Made by a program: the position numbers and the translations under genes
Notes under the pieces: model-generated
Databases searched by the model: none
Told to the model about the DNA's origin: nothing
Seen by the model: the letters and a program-made list of their open reading frames with translations, nothing else
Assembly: GCA_021018995.1 (NCBI GenBank)
Contig: CM037590.1
Coordinates: forward strand, 104,533,097-104,597,096
Source: Chloranthus sessilifolius
Taxonomy: Eukaryota; Streptophyta; Magnoliopsida; Chloranthales; Chloranthaceae
Direction of reading: 5' to 3'
DNA length: 64,000 nucleotides
Shown here: positions 1-11,226 of the stretch, one piece after another
Layout: every line of letters begins with the position of its first letter
Numbering within the stretch: the first letter of the stretch is position 1

Positions 1-1012
1 CTAAAAATTAAAACCTATAATTAAAACTAAGAGAAATATCCTAAGTCTAAAACTAAGATTTTTACCTAGAACCGGAGCTGCGAAGAGAAATCATCGGAGA
101 TTCGAAGCTTGAATCTCAAAATCATAGTTAGGTTGTTCTATGTGCTCATTCTCGGAGTTCTCTGGTTTCAGAATCCCAACCAAAAATCCGTTCTCTCTTA
201 AAAATTGTCAGCCTCTCTCCTGGGGCAAATTAGAAAAAATCTTTTATAGGTTTTTCTCCAATCAAATGCCCTGTTTCAGGCATTTAATCAAATTATGCAT
301 CGATCTCCCAGTGCTTAATCGCTTTGAGTCAGTCGCCGACTTAGTAAGCGACCGACTGACTTGCTCAATGAGTTTCCTAGTCCTAATAGCATTAGAACTA
401 ATTGTGTGCCCATTTTGGAGTGCGTAATCCAATTAAGCGCCACTCTCGAAGCGTTTAATCGAAGAAACTTAGGGATCAAGGGCGGTGAGGCGGCCGGGCG
501 TAGGCCAATTGCACGCCGGTGATGTTGCGCTTAATTTGATCGCGCGTCTCATGTTAGGCGCGTGATCGAGTCTCGAGGTGGTATGAGAAAAGGAAGTCTG
601 GTCTGAGAAGGGACTGATTGCGCATTTATGATTTAGCGTGCAATCGAATTGAGCACTTGATTTTAGGCGCTTAATTTGAGGTTGTTCGAGTCGGGCTTGA
701 AATGCCAGACTATTGGTTCAGCCTACATTTTGACTATATACTATTATTTCAGTATACAGTCTCTCTACGTTGGGATCTGAGCCACAGAGCTATTATTTCA
801 GCCTGTGTTTAGCCATGTACTATTATTTCAGTGCATGGTTCCCACGTCGGGGGTATGGGGCCTGAGCCACAGCACTATTGTTTCAGCCTGTGTCCAGCCA
901 TATACTATTGTTTCAGTATATGGTCCCACATTAGGGTTAGGGGTCTGAAATATGAGACTATTGTTTCAATATGTATTTCGACTATATACTATTGTTTCAG
1001 TATATAGTCTCC
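1..1012 (-). repeat. Element C 3' LTR, left fragment (Tat-type)
   Basis: This stretch matches 45901 to about 46891 almost base for base, so it is the second LTR of the large element C. The LTR begins to the left of the window. It is cut after position 1012 by element A and resumes at 12704. On the - strand a TATA box (CCTATAAAAG, 241-250) marks the promoter. Positions about 704-1012 hold tandem hairpin units upstream of that box. An open reading frame at 140-427 is part of the LTR and has no support as a gene. Confidence 0.9.
704..1012 (-). repeat. Tandem hairpin units in the U3 of element C
   Basis: Units of about 79-85 bp each contain two hairpins whose apical part is the constant CTATTRTTTCAG, while the stems differ and still pair. 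Examples: GAAATA 947-952 with TATTTC 974-979; GACTATATA 980-988 with TATATAGTC 1001-1009; CACAG 783-787 with CTGTG 803-807; CCATGTAC 813-820 with GTGCATGG 831-838; CCATATA 898-904 with TATATGG 917-923. A further unit lies beyond element A at about 12721-12806. The other LTR carries the same array at about 46584-46985. Confidence 0.85.
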
Positions 1013-2293
1013 TGATCGATTTTAAATAAACCCTTGCAAGTGTACAAGATCTGTTCTAGTAAGGCAAGAACAAGGGTGTCGAACCCACAGGGAAATCTGA
1101 AATTTTATTCAATTCTTCCTAGAGATGTAGAAAATATCCCCGAGGAAGTACCAAGGGGCAGATTTAATTTTTACCAAAAATTAACACTTTTCTAATTGCA
1201 AGAAAGAAAATAAATTAATCTAAAAATTATGTAATGAGAAATCTAAGAACAAATTTTAAAAACAAGATCAAGGAATTTGCTACCCCAGATTTATACCCTT
1301 TTCTATTTTTAAACCCACAATTTTATTAACATCAACACGCCATCATTCTAAGAGAAACATGACTAGTAATTAAGCGTGATCATTAACCCGGCATACCCTA
1401 TCTAAAAACAATGACTCAAATTTAATCGGTATGAATCATGTGAAAAGCATAGCGTATCTCATGGTATTTTAGATCAAAACACTAAAAATATGATCACTAC
1501 ACTTTGAGAAAAATGATTTGATGATGAAATTATCAAACTATGGCATTAAACATAAAATATAGGTACTTATCTGGGGATCGCATCCTCCTTGACCTACAGC
1601 CTTTAGCCTCTCATCCTTGGTGCAAGATCTTCAATTGTATTCAAAACCATTCCCGAAGTAAAGAGCAAAGAAGGTGTAAAAGAAAAATATGCTCTAGGAA
1701 AATCTCAAACACAATTTTTTTTATTACTCTCAGAAAACTCTCTTACAAAAGTCTCTAATTATTACACAAATTTTTCTCAAAAATAAAGACTCTCTATTCA
1801 AAATAATCTCTCTAAAAAAAAACAACTCTCCTCCTTTTACAAAGCCGTAGGCCTCTTATTTATAATATCCGATTGAAACTAACCCTAATTGCCTCAATCG
1901 ATTGAGTTTCATGTCTCAATCGATTGACTTTGAGTTCGAATCCCCTTAGGGCACTTCTGCCTTCATGTCTCAATCGATTGACTTTCTAGGGTTGAGTTTT
2001 TCTCCATCTGTCAATCGATTGACCATAATGCCTCAGTCGATTGACTCTTCAATGCAAATTCTTCCCTTTCTTGATGGGGGTTGATTCTCTTTATGGCTCT
2101 CAATGCTTCTTTGGACCTTTTTGTCCATATCTCTTTTTTAGCCTGTAATTTCCTTCTTTTATGCACTTGAACGATCTAACTGTCAGAAACACCTGTAAAC
2201 ATCAAAATCTCGCAACAACCATCAGATGCTTTCATTGAACAGCTAAATGTAGGATTTAAAGTGTGAATTATAGTCATATTTCAGCACCGATCA
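1013..2293 (-). repeat. Element A 3' LTR
   Basis: This is a 1281-bp direct repeat of 11431-12703, running from TGATCGATTT to GCACCGATCA. The TATA box on the - strand is at 1855-1864. Five copies of the palindrome TCAATCGATTGA or close variants lie just upstream of it at 1894-2044. The 72-codon frame at 1540-1758 recurs identically placed at 11950-12168 and is only LTR sequence. Compared with the other LTR there are several small indels near the start. Confidence 0.95.
1894..2044 (-). promoter_or_regulatory. TCAATCGATTGA palindromes upstream of the TATA box (3' LTR of A)
   Basis: Five copies of a 12-bp palindrome, one with a single change (TCAGTCGATTGA), fill 150 bp. They begin about 30 bp upstream of the - strand TATA box TATAAATAAG at 1855-1864. 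Position and copy number suggest a transcription factor site; no factor can be named from sequence. Confidence 0.7.
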
Positions 2294-2500
2294 CACCCCC
2301 AAACCTACACTTTGCTAGTCCTCGAGCAAAGAGAATGATAAATATAAAAATAAACTAACATCCTAAAATTTAAATGCCACTTTCGTAGGGAACACGATTG
2401 CACTTAGCATGTGCAACAAGCCTTTAAACCCCTAGGTGATCCCTAGTGGAGGAGTTGTGTCTCCTGAAGGTTTACAGTGAAGTTACCCACAAACTTCCAA
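2294..2500 (-). other. Polypurine tract and conserved hairpin block of element A
   Basis: Directly next to the LTR, the - strand carries the purine-rich GGTTTGGGGGTG (polypurine tract, origin of plus-strand synthesis). Inward of it is a hairpin with arms CTTTGCT and AGCAAAG (2310-2331). Further in are CCTAGGTGATCCCTAG (2431-2446) and a hairpin AGGAG/CTCCT (2450-2465). The block is strongly conserved in element B at 29994-30190 although the LTRs are unrelated. Confidence 0.8.
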
Positions 2501-4400
2501 AAAAAATTTTCAAACCATCGGCAAAATTGAGTTTTCAAAACATGATTTTTTTATAACATATATACCATTCAAAAACAAAAACATCATTAATTGGTTCAAC
2601 ATGTGAATCATCAATCTTAAATACCAATGTCATGTCAATCATGCTAGTATCCATTCAAATTAATCTAATGCTCAAATTGTTAGATAACTCATTCATTCAT
2701 GCTTAAACGTGAAGTGTGTGCATACCAAAACCAAGATTCATCCATCTTAGAACTAGTCCAAACGGAAAATCATCGAATCTCATGTCTCAACTCAATCCTC
2801 ACTTTAGGTATACTCTCGAAATAAAATCACTCCGATGATGGGTAAGTTTTCGCACACATGTGAGAGATCAATACAAAACAAATCAAAAGGTCTCACATGA
2901 TAAATGAAACACGATGTAATCAATGAACAAAAAAAACAGATCTCATAAGAACAGATACTTGAATATCCTAAGCATGTCATATCAAGTGTCATAGGTATCA
3001 CATATTTACTCTCCACAAGGCAGTTACCAATGCAAGATCAGATCATGAAGGTCTTTTGTAGGGTTGTAATGGGGCTCAGGAAAGGGTAAGAAAGAAAGGG
3101 AATTTAGATTCAAAATTTCTGAGAAATCAGAAAAGGTACTAACTTTTTCTTTCTATTGCTCTTCTTTTTCTTTTCTAATTTCTCACCATTTTTTTTTTTT
3201 TTTTCAATATTTTTCTTTTCTCACTCTTTCTTCTTCTTTTGAATTTCTTTTCTTAATGGTACCTCACATTTTTCATTCTTTGTCAAATTTCTCTTTTTCT
3301 CCCCCTTCTTTTTTTTTTTTTTTAATATTTTTGCCATACACTCTCAAGAACACCACAACTCGGTATCCTCCACTTACTCTCTTTTCACTCATTTTCATCC
3401 CTCGCTCCCAACGCCTCTAAATAAGAAGGGTAAAGCTGAATTTTCAGAAATGGTAAAGGGTTAAAGGTTAATGTGGCTTATCAAAGAATGTATAAAGGTA
3501 AATTTTTCAATAGGCTCAAAGGGGTACTAGAAAGATAAATTTATATGAGGTGGGATATTTTAAGCACAAACGAGCCAAAGATGGCCTTCAATCATATCCT
3601 TAAAAGATGGTAATCTTGCCTATTTGTCTTGAGTAGATATACAGTACATTCTATCACAATAATATGAATTTGATTTCATGCAAAGTCACAAGCCAAAAAT
3701 AAAATGTATGAGATTAAGCAAAATAATTCAGATTCAAAGAAAACTCCGGTTTATGTATTCACTCATCAATGACGGAAATTAGCTCTAAAGCTCACAGTTT
3801 AGTCTCCACTAAGAACCTACGATCCAACGTTTAAAATAATTCATCGATTTCTAAATCTTAGCTTGGTATAAGTGCACAAATTCTAAGCATGAATTTCAAA
3901 GTCATCCACAAATTATCACATTAAGCTTCATTATCCTAGATACAAGTAATCAAAATATGCCATCAATATTCTCAAAATTAAATTCTCATGCATCATCAAC
4001 TAAAGTTTGAAAACTACTGCAAAGTAAATCATGTATGATGGTTAAAATTGTTTATTTATTATTATTATTATTATTATATTTTTTTTTTTAAATACATAAC
4101 ACAAGATAGATAACCATACCCCCAAACCGAAGAATGACAATGTCCTCATTGTTTGAAATAAGTAGGCACCCCCAAACCTGTTGAAAAGTACCTCACACAA
4201 AGATCAGGTGCAGAGAATATATGCATCAAATTAGAACATGACCAAAAATAGATTGAAGGTAATGTGGCTATATGTATTTGGAAAGTAAAAAAAACAACCT
4301 AAACTAAACTAAAAACTAAATTCTAGAACTAACAAAAACAAAAAGGAAAACAAAAATAAGTAAAACACACTGGGGTGCCTCCCAGGAAGCGCTGAGTTTA
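2501..4400 (-). other. Long 3' untranslated region of element A
   Basis: I see no coding sequence and no env-like gene here. The region is AT-rich, with long T and CT tracts at about 3140-3330 and a TTA repeat at about 4050-4090. A second polypurine-like string (CCCCCAAACC on the + strand) lies at about 4119-4180. Weak similarity to the corresponding 3' region of element B (30190-31860) continues through much of it. Confidence 0.6.
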
Positions 4401-4427
4401 CATGTCGACAGCTCGACCTTTCAGTGA

Positions 4428-5607
4428 TCAATCCTCAGGATCACGGAGGTGCATCGCCTCAATCTTAAACTGGGTGATCGGCTCAAACATTGGTTTGAGT
4501 CTTTGCCCATTAACTTTACAAATGCGATTGTCAGCAAGGCTCCGAATTTCAATGGCACCATGTGCACTCATGGACACTACCTGAAATGGGCCTACCCATC
4601 GAGATTTTAATTTTCCGTGGAGCTTGATGAATTGAATAACCAAACTTTTTGGCCAACGTGAAATTCTTTTAGAAATGGGACGCATCATGCACTTTTGTAC
4701 CTTTCCTTGTACATCTTCGAATTCTCATACGCCGAGCGTAATTCCTCCAATTCATTCAATTGCAATGATGCAACCCAGCGTATGTAATTAAATCTTTTTA
4801 TCGCCCATAATGCTTTATGCTCCAATTCGACAGGAAGATGGCAAGCTTTCCCGTAAACAATTCGAAACGGAGACATTCCAATCGGAGTCTTGAATGCGGT
4901 CCGATATGCCCACAGAGCCTCTCAGAGCCGGTTTGACCATACTTTTCTATCCGGCGGACCGTTTTTCTAGAATTAAGCAATTTCCCAATTAGACACTTCC
5001 ACTTGACCGCTAGTCTGTGGATGGTACGGCGTAGCAACTTTGTGAGTGACGCCGTACTTCTTCATTAAGGTGGCAAAATGGCTATTACAAAAATGCGAAC
5101 CGCCATCGCTGATGATTGCTCTTGGAATCCCGAATCGGGTAAACACATTTTCTCTGAGGAATTTGACCACAACCTTATGATCATTCGATCGGGTTGCCAC
5201 AGCTTCTATCCATTTCGAGACATAATCAACAGCCACTAGAATATATGAAAACCCAAAGGATGGGGGAAAAGGACCCATAAAGTCAATCCCCCAAACATTA
5301 AAAATTTCAACAATCAGAATTGGATTAAGAGGCATCATATTCCGTTCTGAAATATTGCCAAGTCATGACATCACGGCATTCCTTGCAAAATTGAGCAACA
5401 CACGAAGATGGAGGCCAGAGAATCCACTTTGAAGGATTTTTCAGGCGATCTTCCGTCTCTCAAAATGGCCGCCACAGCCCCAAAGTGTAGGACGCTCATT
5501 TGCTCCTCTTGGTACACATCTCCGATGATCTGATCGAAAGGTAATTTGAGCAGACATGGTTCATCCCAAAATAGTATTTTATTTGGGAGAAAAGAGATTC
5601 TCATCAT
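4428..5607 (-). pseudogene. Integrase region of element A pol (broken)
   Basis: This is the C-terminal part of the Athila polyprotein, which inserts the cDNA copy into the host genome. Reading on the - strand, a degraded N-terminal part (5607-5371) precedes the catalytic core (5338-4973). The core shows WGIDFMGPF with the first Asp, ISDGGSHF with the second Asp, and [12 protein letters not shown] with the catalytic Glu. Then come the linker (4876-4685) and a C-terminal part ending KVNGQRLKPMFEP (4688-4428). The parts lie in different frames with stops between them, so several frameshifts separate the domains. It is confidently integrase but not functional as it stands. Confidence 0.9.
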
Positions 5608-5694
5608 TCTTACCCCACTCGGTGGGGATTACGCCGATAACGGATAATTCACAATGTTAAAACCATGGAACCTTTGCATAAGCTACATCAATTG

Positions 5695-6301
5695 CTAGCA
5701 AATGTTCATCCGGAAACCCGCTACGGATGGTCTCGGTATTGCAGATTCTTCAGGTAGAATTCTCGACAAATGATCAGCCACCACGTTCTCAACCCCCTTC
5801 TTATCCTTAATCTCGAAATTGAACTCTTGGAGCAGAAGGATCCAACGGATTAATCTCGGTTTAGTATCCTTCTTTGCTAGAAGATATTTCAGAGCGGAAT
5901 GGTCTGAAAAGACCACTATTTTTTATCCAAGCAAATAGGAACGAAACTTGTCCAGAGCATACACCACAGCTAATAATTCTTTCTCGGTGGTGGTGTAATT
6001 GAGTTGGGCATCAATTAATGACTTGCTAGCATAATAAATTACGTGAGGTAATTTATTCACCCTCTGTCCTAGGACAGCTCCAATTCGTGTCGGATGCATC
6101 ACACATGAGTTCGAATGGGAGAGAATAATCCGGTGGCTGGATGATTGGTGCATTGGATAAGAGCTCTCGCAATTTCAAAAATGCTTGCATGCAGTCCTCA
6201 GTAAATTCAAAAGGAACATCTTTGCCAAGCAAGGTGCACAATGGTTTAGCCACCTTGCTGAAATCCTTAATGAACCTTCTATAAAATCCTGCATGACCCA
6301 A
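5695..6301 (-). pseudogene. RNase H region of element A pol (broken)
   Basis: This is the RNase H domain that follows RT and degrades the RNA strand of the hybrid. Frames on the - strand run 6301-6053 (HAGFYRRFIKDFSKVAKPL, the RT-RNase H connection), 6153-5923 (YYASKSLIDAQLNYTTTEKE, where Glu of TEKE is a usual active-site residue) and 5916-5695 ([16 protein letters not shown], then ADHLSRI). Each junction is a frameshift. Order and motifs match Athila pol; function is lost. Confidence 0.88.
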
Positions 6302-7562
6302 AAATGATCGAATTTGTCGAACCTTTGTGGTGGCAAGTTAGCAATTAGATCAACTTTTGCTCTATCCACCTCGATTCCTTTCTGTGAGACAATGTGCCCC
6401 AGAACAATCCCTTGTTTAACCATAAAATGGCTCTTCTCCCAGCTAAGAACAAGTTTGGAGTCAACACAACGTTGCAGCACTTGTGAAAGATGATTCAAAC
6501 AAGAATCAAAGGTTCTCCCAAAAACCGAGAAGTCGTCCATGAATACTTCAATGAATTTGTTGATCATATCTGAAAATATGGCCAACATACACCGTTGAAA
6601 TGTGGCCGGGGCATTACATAGGCCGAATGGCATCCTGCGGTATGCAAACGTACCATAAGGGCATGTGAACGTTGTCTTTTCTTGATCGGATTTGGGTGAG
6701 CGGGCTTTTGATTGTATCCGAATACCCATCAAGAAAACAGTAAAACTCTTGCCCAGCTAACTTCTCAAGGATTTGATCAATGAACGGAAGGGGAAAATGA
6801 TCCTTTCTGGTGGCGGTGTTTAATTTCCGATAGTCAATGCAGACACGCCATCCAGTAGTTTCTCGAGTGGGGACCAATTCTCCTTCAGCAGTTTCCTTCA
6901 CAGTGATTCCGGACTTTTTCGGAACAATTTGGATGGACTAACCCATTCACTACTATCGTAAATCGATAGATGATTCCAGCATCAAGGAGTTTAATGACTT
7001 CTTTTAGAACGACCTCTTGCATGTTTGGATTAAGTCGCCTCTGTGGTTCCCTTGAAGGTTTACTCTCATCTTCCAAATGTATTTTATGCATACATACCGA
7101 TGGGTCAATCCCTTTGAGATCAGTGAAAGTCCAACCGATAGCTTCCTTTTGCTCTTTCAGCACCTTCAACAACTCTTTTTCTTGTTCTGCCGACAACATG
7201 GATGCGATTATTACTGGAAGTGTTTCACGAGGTCCCAGAAAAGCATATTTGAGGGACTCTGGCAATTGTTTCAATTCCACAATTGGTGGCTGCTCAAATG
7301 ATGGAGGCAGCACTTCCTTCACCTCAACAGGTAATGATTCTATCTCAGGCACACTTGCATCCAAGTGGTCATCCTGGCATGATGAGCTAGACTCTATCTC
7401 GTCGGACTGCTTCTCTTCCGATCCTTTCTCTTCATAGATGGCCAACAAATCATTTTCAAATTCCTCTTTGGTAAGCATTGAAGGTAATGCCTCATCCACC
7501 ACTTCATCTATCTGATCGATGTAAAAACATTCGACCTCATCCTCGTTTGGGAAATGGTTCAT
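6175..7562 (-). pseudogene. Reverse transcriptase of element A pol with upstream linker (broken)
   Basis: Frame 7562-6885 holds an acidic linker and the Athila-specific RRLNPNM motif before RT. Frame 6901-6614 holds GWRVCIDYRKLNTATRKDHF and PLPFIDQILEKLAG. Frame 6732-6175 holds CPYGTFAYRRMPFGLCNAP and the catalytic FMDDFSVFG, where the usual YVDD-type box reads FMDD, normal for Athila. Frame changes occur at about 6890, about 6710 (inside the conserved DGYS region) and about 6310. RT makes cDNA from the element's RNA using the tRNA primer site at 11411-11428. Identity is certain; the gene is dead. Frames on the + strand across here (6970-7437) are antisense shadows. Confidence 0.93.
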
Positions 7563-8040
7563 GGAAGATATTCAATCGAACCTTCATGTTTCCAAAAAAG
7601 CGTCCATGACTCCGTTCGACAATTAATGCAAGCGTTGGCAGTAGCGAGAAACGGACGTCCAAGGATGATGGGGACTTGATTAAGTGACTTAACAGGTGTG
7701 TCCATGTCCAAAACCACAAAATCCACTGGAAAGACAAACTTATCTATTCCAACCAAGACATCCTCAATAACGCCTCGGTCGTCTTTTCGATCTATCTCGC
7801 CGATTGTGTGACGTTAGGGTCTCAATTCACCCAAATCCGAGTTTCTCGTACAATGAATATGGGATTAAATTAACATTGGCTCCCAAATCCAATAACGCTT
7901 TCCCAAGTTGCCCACCAATGACACATGGAGCAGTAGGAACTCCTGTGGTCTTTTAGTTTTTGTGGGGTTTCCAATTGCAATATGGAAACTTGATTAGTCA
8001 AGAACACTTTCCTCGAAACATGATTACATGCCTTTCTCTT
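7537..8040 (-). pseudogene. Protease region of element A (broken)
   Basis: The flap and C-terminal half of a retroviral-type aspartic protease is readable at 7756-7559: [20 protein letters not shown] followed by [12 protein letters not shown], matching the same domain in element E (48562-48990). Upstream, the active-site region is split over frames and the DLGAS motif seen in E cannot be read cleanly here. This enzyme would cut the Gag-Pol polyprotein. Frameshifts between about 7760 and 8000 destroy it. Confidence 0.75.
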
Positions 8041-8475
8041 CCGAGTGCATAAATCTTTGAAAAACTTTGCATACTCAGCACTTGCTTGATCGTTTCAAGC
8101 AATGGAAGGTTTATCTTTACTTGCTTAAATGTTTCAAAATATCTTCCATTTTGTTGGTCTCTTTCCCATTCTTGATGGAGGAGTTAGGCATTGAGGAAAT
8201 GGTGCCTTTGGGACAAAGGTGCGGGTTCCCCTTGAATCTTCGTCTTGTCCTTGTTGGACAGCTTGAGGGAGACTCATCCTCTATCACCTTTTCTTTTCCT
8301 TCTCTTCTTTCTCTTCCTCTTTCTCTTTCTTTCTCTTTCTCCGCTTCTTCTCGACGCTTTCTTTCTCTCTGCTCTTTTGTCTCGCTTCACTTTCTTCCTC
8401 TGCTTCCACAGCATTTCCACTTGATTATGAACTTCCGTCCACTTCTCAACACGAATGTTTTCAACTGTTGACTAT
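8041..8475 (-). other. Gag-protease spacer of element A with charged tract
   Basis: On the - strand this encodes, over broken frames, a lysine-, arginine- and glutamate-rich stretch (8475-8280; CT-repeat-rich on the + strand) followed by the remains of the linker to protease. The + strand frame at 8067-8471 is the antisense of this low-complexity tract and is not supported as a gene. Confidence 0.55.
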
Positions 8476-10081
8476 TTAATGGTCCTTCATCGATGATGCT
8501 TGGCGAGGATTGTTGATGGGTTGGCTGGGAAGCTTACCCTCCTCTCGTCGACTCAGTTGATTTGCCAATTGACTGACTTGGTCGATTATCATCTGTTGAA
8601 AAGATTGCATACTGCGCATCACCTTTTCTTCCAGATCAGAATCCTTTGAAGTGCTTGTATGAGATTGATTAGGATTCTGATTGACATTCTGATTTTTCCG
8701 GAAATCAGAATTTGGATGAGAATATGGAGCATTCTGCTGAAAGTTAGAATTCTGGTGAAAATTAGAATTCTGCTGAAAATTTTGTTGTGGACGGAAATTT
8801 TGCTGAAAATTTTGTGGAAACGCTTGTTGTCCACTCATAGGATTGGCTCGGTATTGCTGGTTGACCTGACCAGTTTGGTTTGATCCATCCATCCTAAGTT
8901 GGGGTGATTTTTCCACTCTGGGTTGTAGGTATTTGAGTACACGTTTCTACCTTGCCGCTGATAAGATTGAGTGACATTTATCTGCTCTGGAAGAGTAGAT
9001 TCATCAGGAAGGAATGTCAAGGTAGTTGGGCACTCATTAGCCATATGACCTGGGTGTTCACAAATTGAGCATACAGTGGGGGTGACAGGAACTTTAGCTT
9101 GCTTGGTTGCAGCTAACAACATGTTCATCTGTTTGGACAGCATATCAACCTTGGTTGATAGATCAGAGTTATTATTGTTGACCTCATACAATCCGTCTTT
9201 GGTCAACACATGAGATTTAGGTGCTAAGTCCAAAGTGGTTCGCCCCAGTGTCTCACTTTGTATCGAGGTTTGATACAATTTCTCAAACAATGCCCACAAC
9301 TCATCGGCCTCTTTCGTGGCACAAGATCCACCGCAAGATGCATCAACCATGCGTCTTTCTTCAGGAATCAGTCCATTGTAGAAACTTTGGACTTGTTGCC
9401 ACCTGGAACGTGATGGTTAGGGCAACTTCTGATCAACTCCTTAAAACGTTCCCAACATTCATGGAATGTCTCTGTAGGTTGTTGGGAAAAGAAAAGGATC
9501 TTTTGACGCATCTCTATGGCTTTAGTCATGGGAAAATACTTTTTGAGGAACGGCGATGTAGCTCGGCCCAACTCATAGATTGCGGTTCTAAAGAATAGAA
9601 CCAAGTTTTGCCTTGTCTCTTAAAGAGAACGGAAGAGTCAGAGCTTCGCTATCTCATCAAGACATTGTGGACTCGAACATTTTGCATACCCCAGTGAACT
9701 CGTTCGGATGAACGTCTGATTTTCGTTGCCAAACCATGGAATATTGGTAGCATTTGAATCAACGATTTGAATTCATAATGATTCCCGGAATGGGAGCATG
9801 CATGATACACTCGATCCTCGTAAAACCGGATCATTATAGTATTCAAGTAATCTAGGTCCCTCATAGTAATTATTGTTCCCATTATTTCCATTATTTACAT
9901 TGTTGCCATTCTGGTTGTTGTTTTCATTCATTTCTTGCTCTTGATCAGCCATGGTATCAGTAGGATGATACTGATTCCTTTGGATTCTACGATTGTCTCG
10001 CAAAGATCGTTCGATCTCCGGATTAAACGGTAGCAAATGTGGGTGATGAGAACGAGTAAAGCTCATACACCACACCCACAA
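8476..10081 (-). pseudogene. gag of element A (broken)
   Basis: This is the Gag capsid/nucleocapsid protein that packages element RNA into particles. On the - strand the N-terminal frame 10081-9773 contains LLPFNPEIERSLRDNRR, also recognisable in element B gag, and an alternative start MADQEQEMNENN at 9952. Frames 9891-9649 and 9604-9368 contain the core (CWERFKELIRSCPNHHVPGG). Frame 9350-8835 contains VDASCGGS and a zinc knuckle CSICEHPGHMANEC (CX2CX4HX4C). Frame 8916-8476 is a glutamine/asparagine-rich tail with repeated NFQQN/NFHQN, then LANQLSRREEGKLPSQP. Four frame changes are needed to read it through, so it is a pseudogene. Confidence 0.92.
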
Positions 10082-10121
10082 TCAAAGGTTTGAAGAACCC
10101 AAAATAAGTCCTCAAGCAGAC

Positions 10122-10593
10122 TCAATCGATTGAGACAGTGGTCTCAATAGATTGACAGAAGCACATAAAATTTCACACAAATGACTTGTCAGTCAATCGA
10201 TTGAGGGGATGCTCTCAATCGATTGAGGTTCCAAGAGTCAGAAAACACGTAATTTCACACAAGACTTTTCGGTCAATCGATTGAGAGGCTCTCAATCGAT
10301 TGAGGTTCCAAGATTAAAGCACACTAGAGTTGTGTCAATTGATTGACATAGGAATGTCAATCGATTGAACAAAGAGTAGAGAGCACACAAAAAGTTTGTC
10401 AGTCAATCTATTGAGGAGCTATTCTCAATAGATTGAGGTTCAAGGGTCACAAAGCACACAGAACTACACACTAATGACTTTGCCAGTCAATCTATTGAGG
10501 GGCTGCTCTCAATCGATTGAGAGAAGGCAAGAACTTCACAAAAGTTTAAAATCCAGTGTCAATCGATTGACATAGACTGGTCAATCGATTGAG
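10122..10593 (-). promoter_or_regulatory. Internal array of TCAATCGATTGA-type palindromes (element A leader)
   Basis: About 14 copies or one-base variants (TCAATCTATTGA, TCAATAGATTGA, TCAATTGATTGA) lie between the primer site and gag, usually in pairs 15-35 bp apart. The LTRs carry the same palindrome, and five more copies lie at 11227-11366. The leader therefore holds about 19 copies in addition to five per LTR. Function is unknown. Confidence 0.8.
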
Positions 10594-10639
10594 AGAAAGG
10601 TGCACAGTGACCAAAGTAAGGAGAAAGAGGAAAGAAAAA

Positions 10640-11160
10640 CAATCAGAAATTTTTTTTTTATTTTTTTTTTTTATTTATTTATTTTCTAAAACTTTCCTAA
10701 AAGAAAAACTTCTAAACTAAGAATATAAAATCCTTCCTAAAAAAAAAAAAAAAAAACTTCTAAACAAGAATATAAACCTTCCTAAAAATATAAACTTCCT
10801 AAAATAAAAACTTCCTAAAAGAATAAAAAAATATAAACTTCCTAAAATATAAACTTCCTAAAAGAATAAAAAAATAAAAATATAAACTTCCTAAAATAAA
10901 AACTTCCTAAAAGAATAAAAAATAAAAACTTCCTAAAATATAAACTTCCTAAAAGAATAAAAAAATAAAAATAAAAACTTCCTAAAATAAAAATTTCCTA
11001 AAAGAATAAAAAATAAAAATATAAACTTCCTAAAAACTATTTTGAGAAAATCCTATAAAATCTAAAAGAGGAAAAATAAAAAAAATAATAAAAAAAAAAG
11101 AATCCTACTAAACTAAGAACTTCTAAAAACCTAAACTTCCTAAAAGAAGATTGCAAAATC
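10640..11160. repeat. AT-rich minisatellite in the leader of element A
   Basis: The motif AAACTTCCTAAAA, alternating with (A/T)-rich spacers such as AGAATAAAAAAATAAAAAT, is repeated irregularly through the region. It is preceded by poly-T/poly-A tracts at about 10650-10760. It lies in the 5' leader of A between gag and the primer site. No coding sequence. Confidence 0.85.
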
Positions 11161-11226
11161 TAATCTAAGAGAGAAGAATTAAGGAAAGAAATTTGTTTTT
11201 GATTTTTTTTTTTCTCTTTTTTCACT

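Noticed and set aside
1540-1758. 72-codon frame, repeated almost identically at 11950-12168
   Set aside because: It is duplicated only because it lies in both LTRs of element A; it shows no protein features and runs opposite to the element.
2501-4400. Possible env-like gene of an Athila element
   Set aside because: No long frame, signal peptide or membrane segment; the region is AT-rich and full of T tracts.
6970-7437. 155-codon + strand frame over element A pol
   Set aside because: Lies opposite the clear - strand pre-RT linker; shadow frame.
10122-10593. Regular short repeats suggesting a CRISPR-like array
   Set aside because: The repeats are 12-bp palindromes with uneven spacing and one-base variants, in plant retrotransposon sequence; no spacer structure or cas genes.
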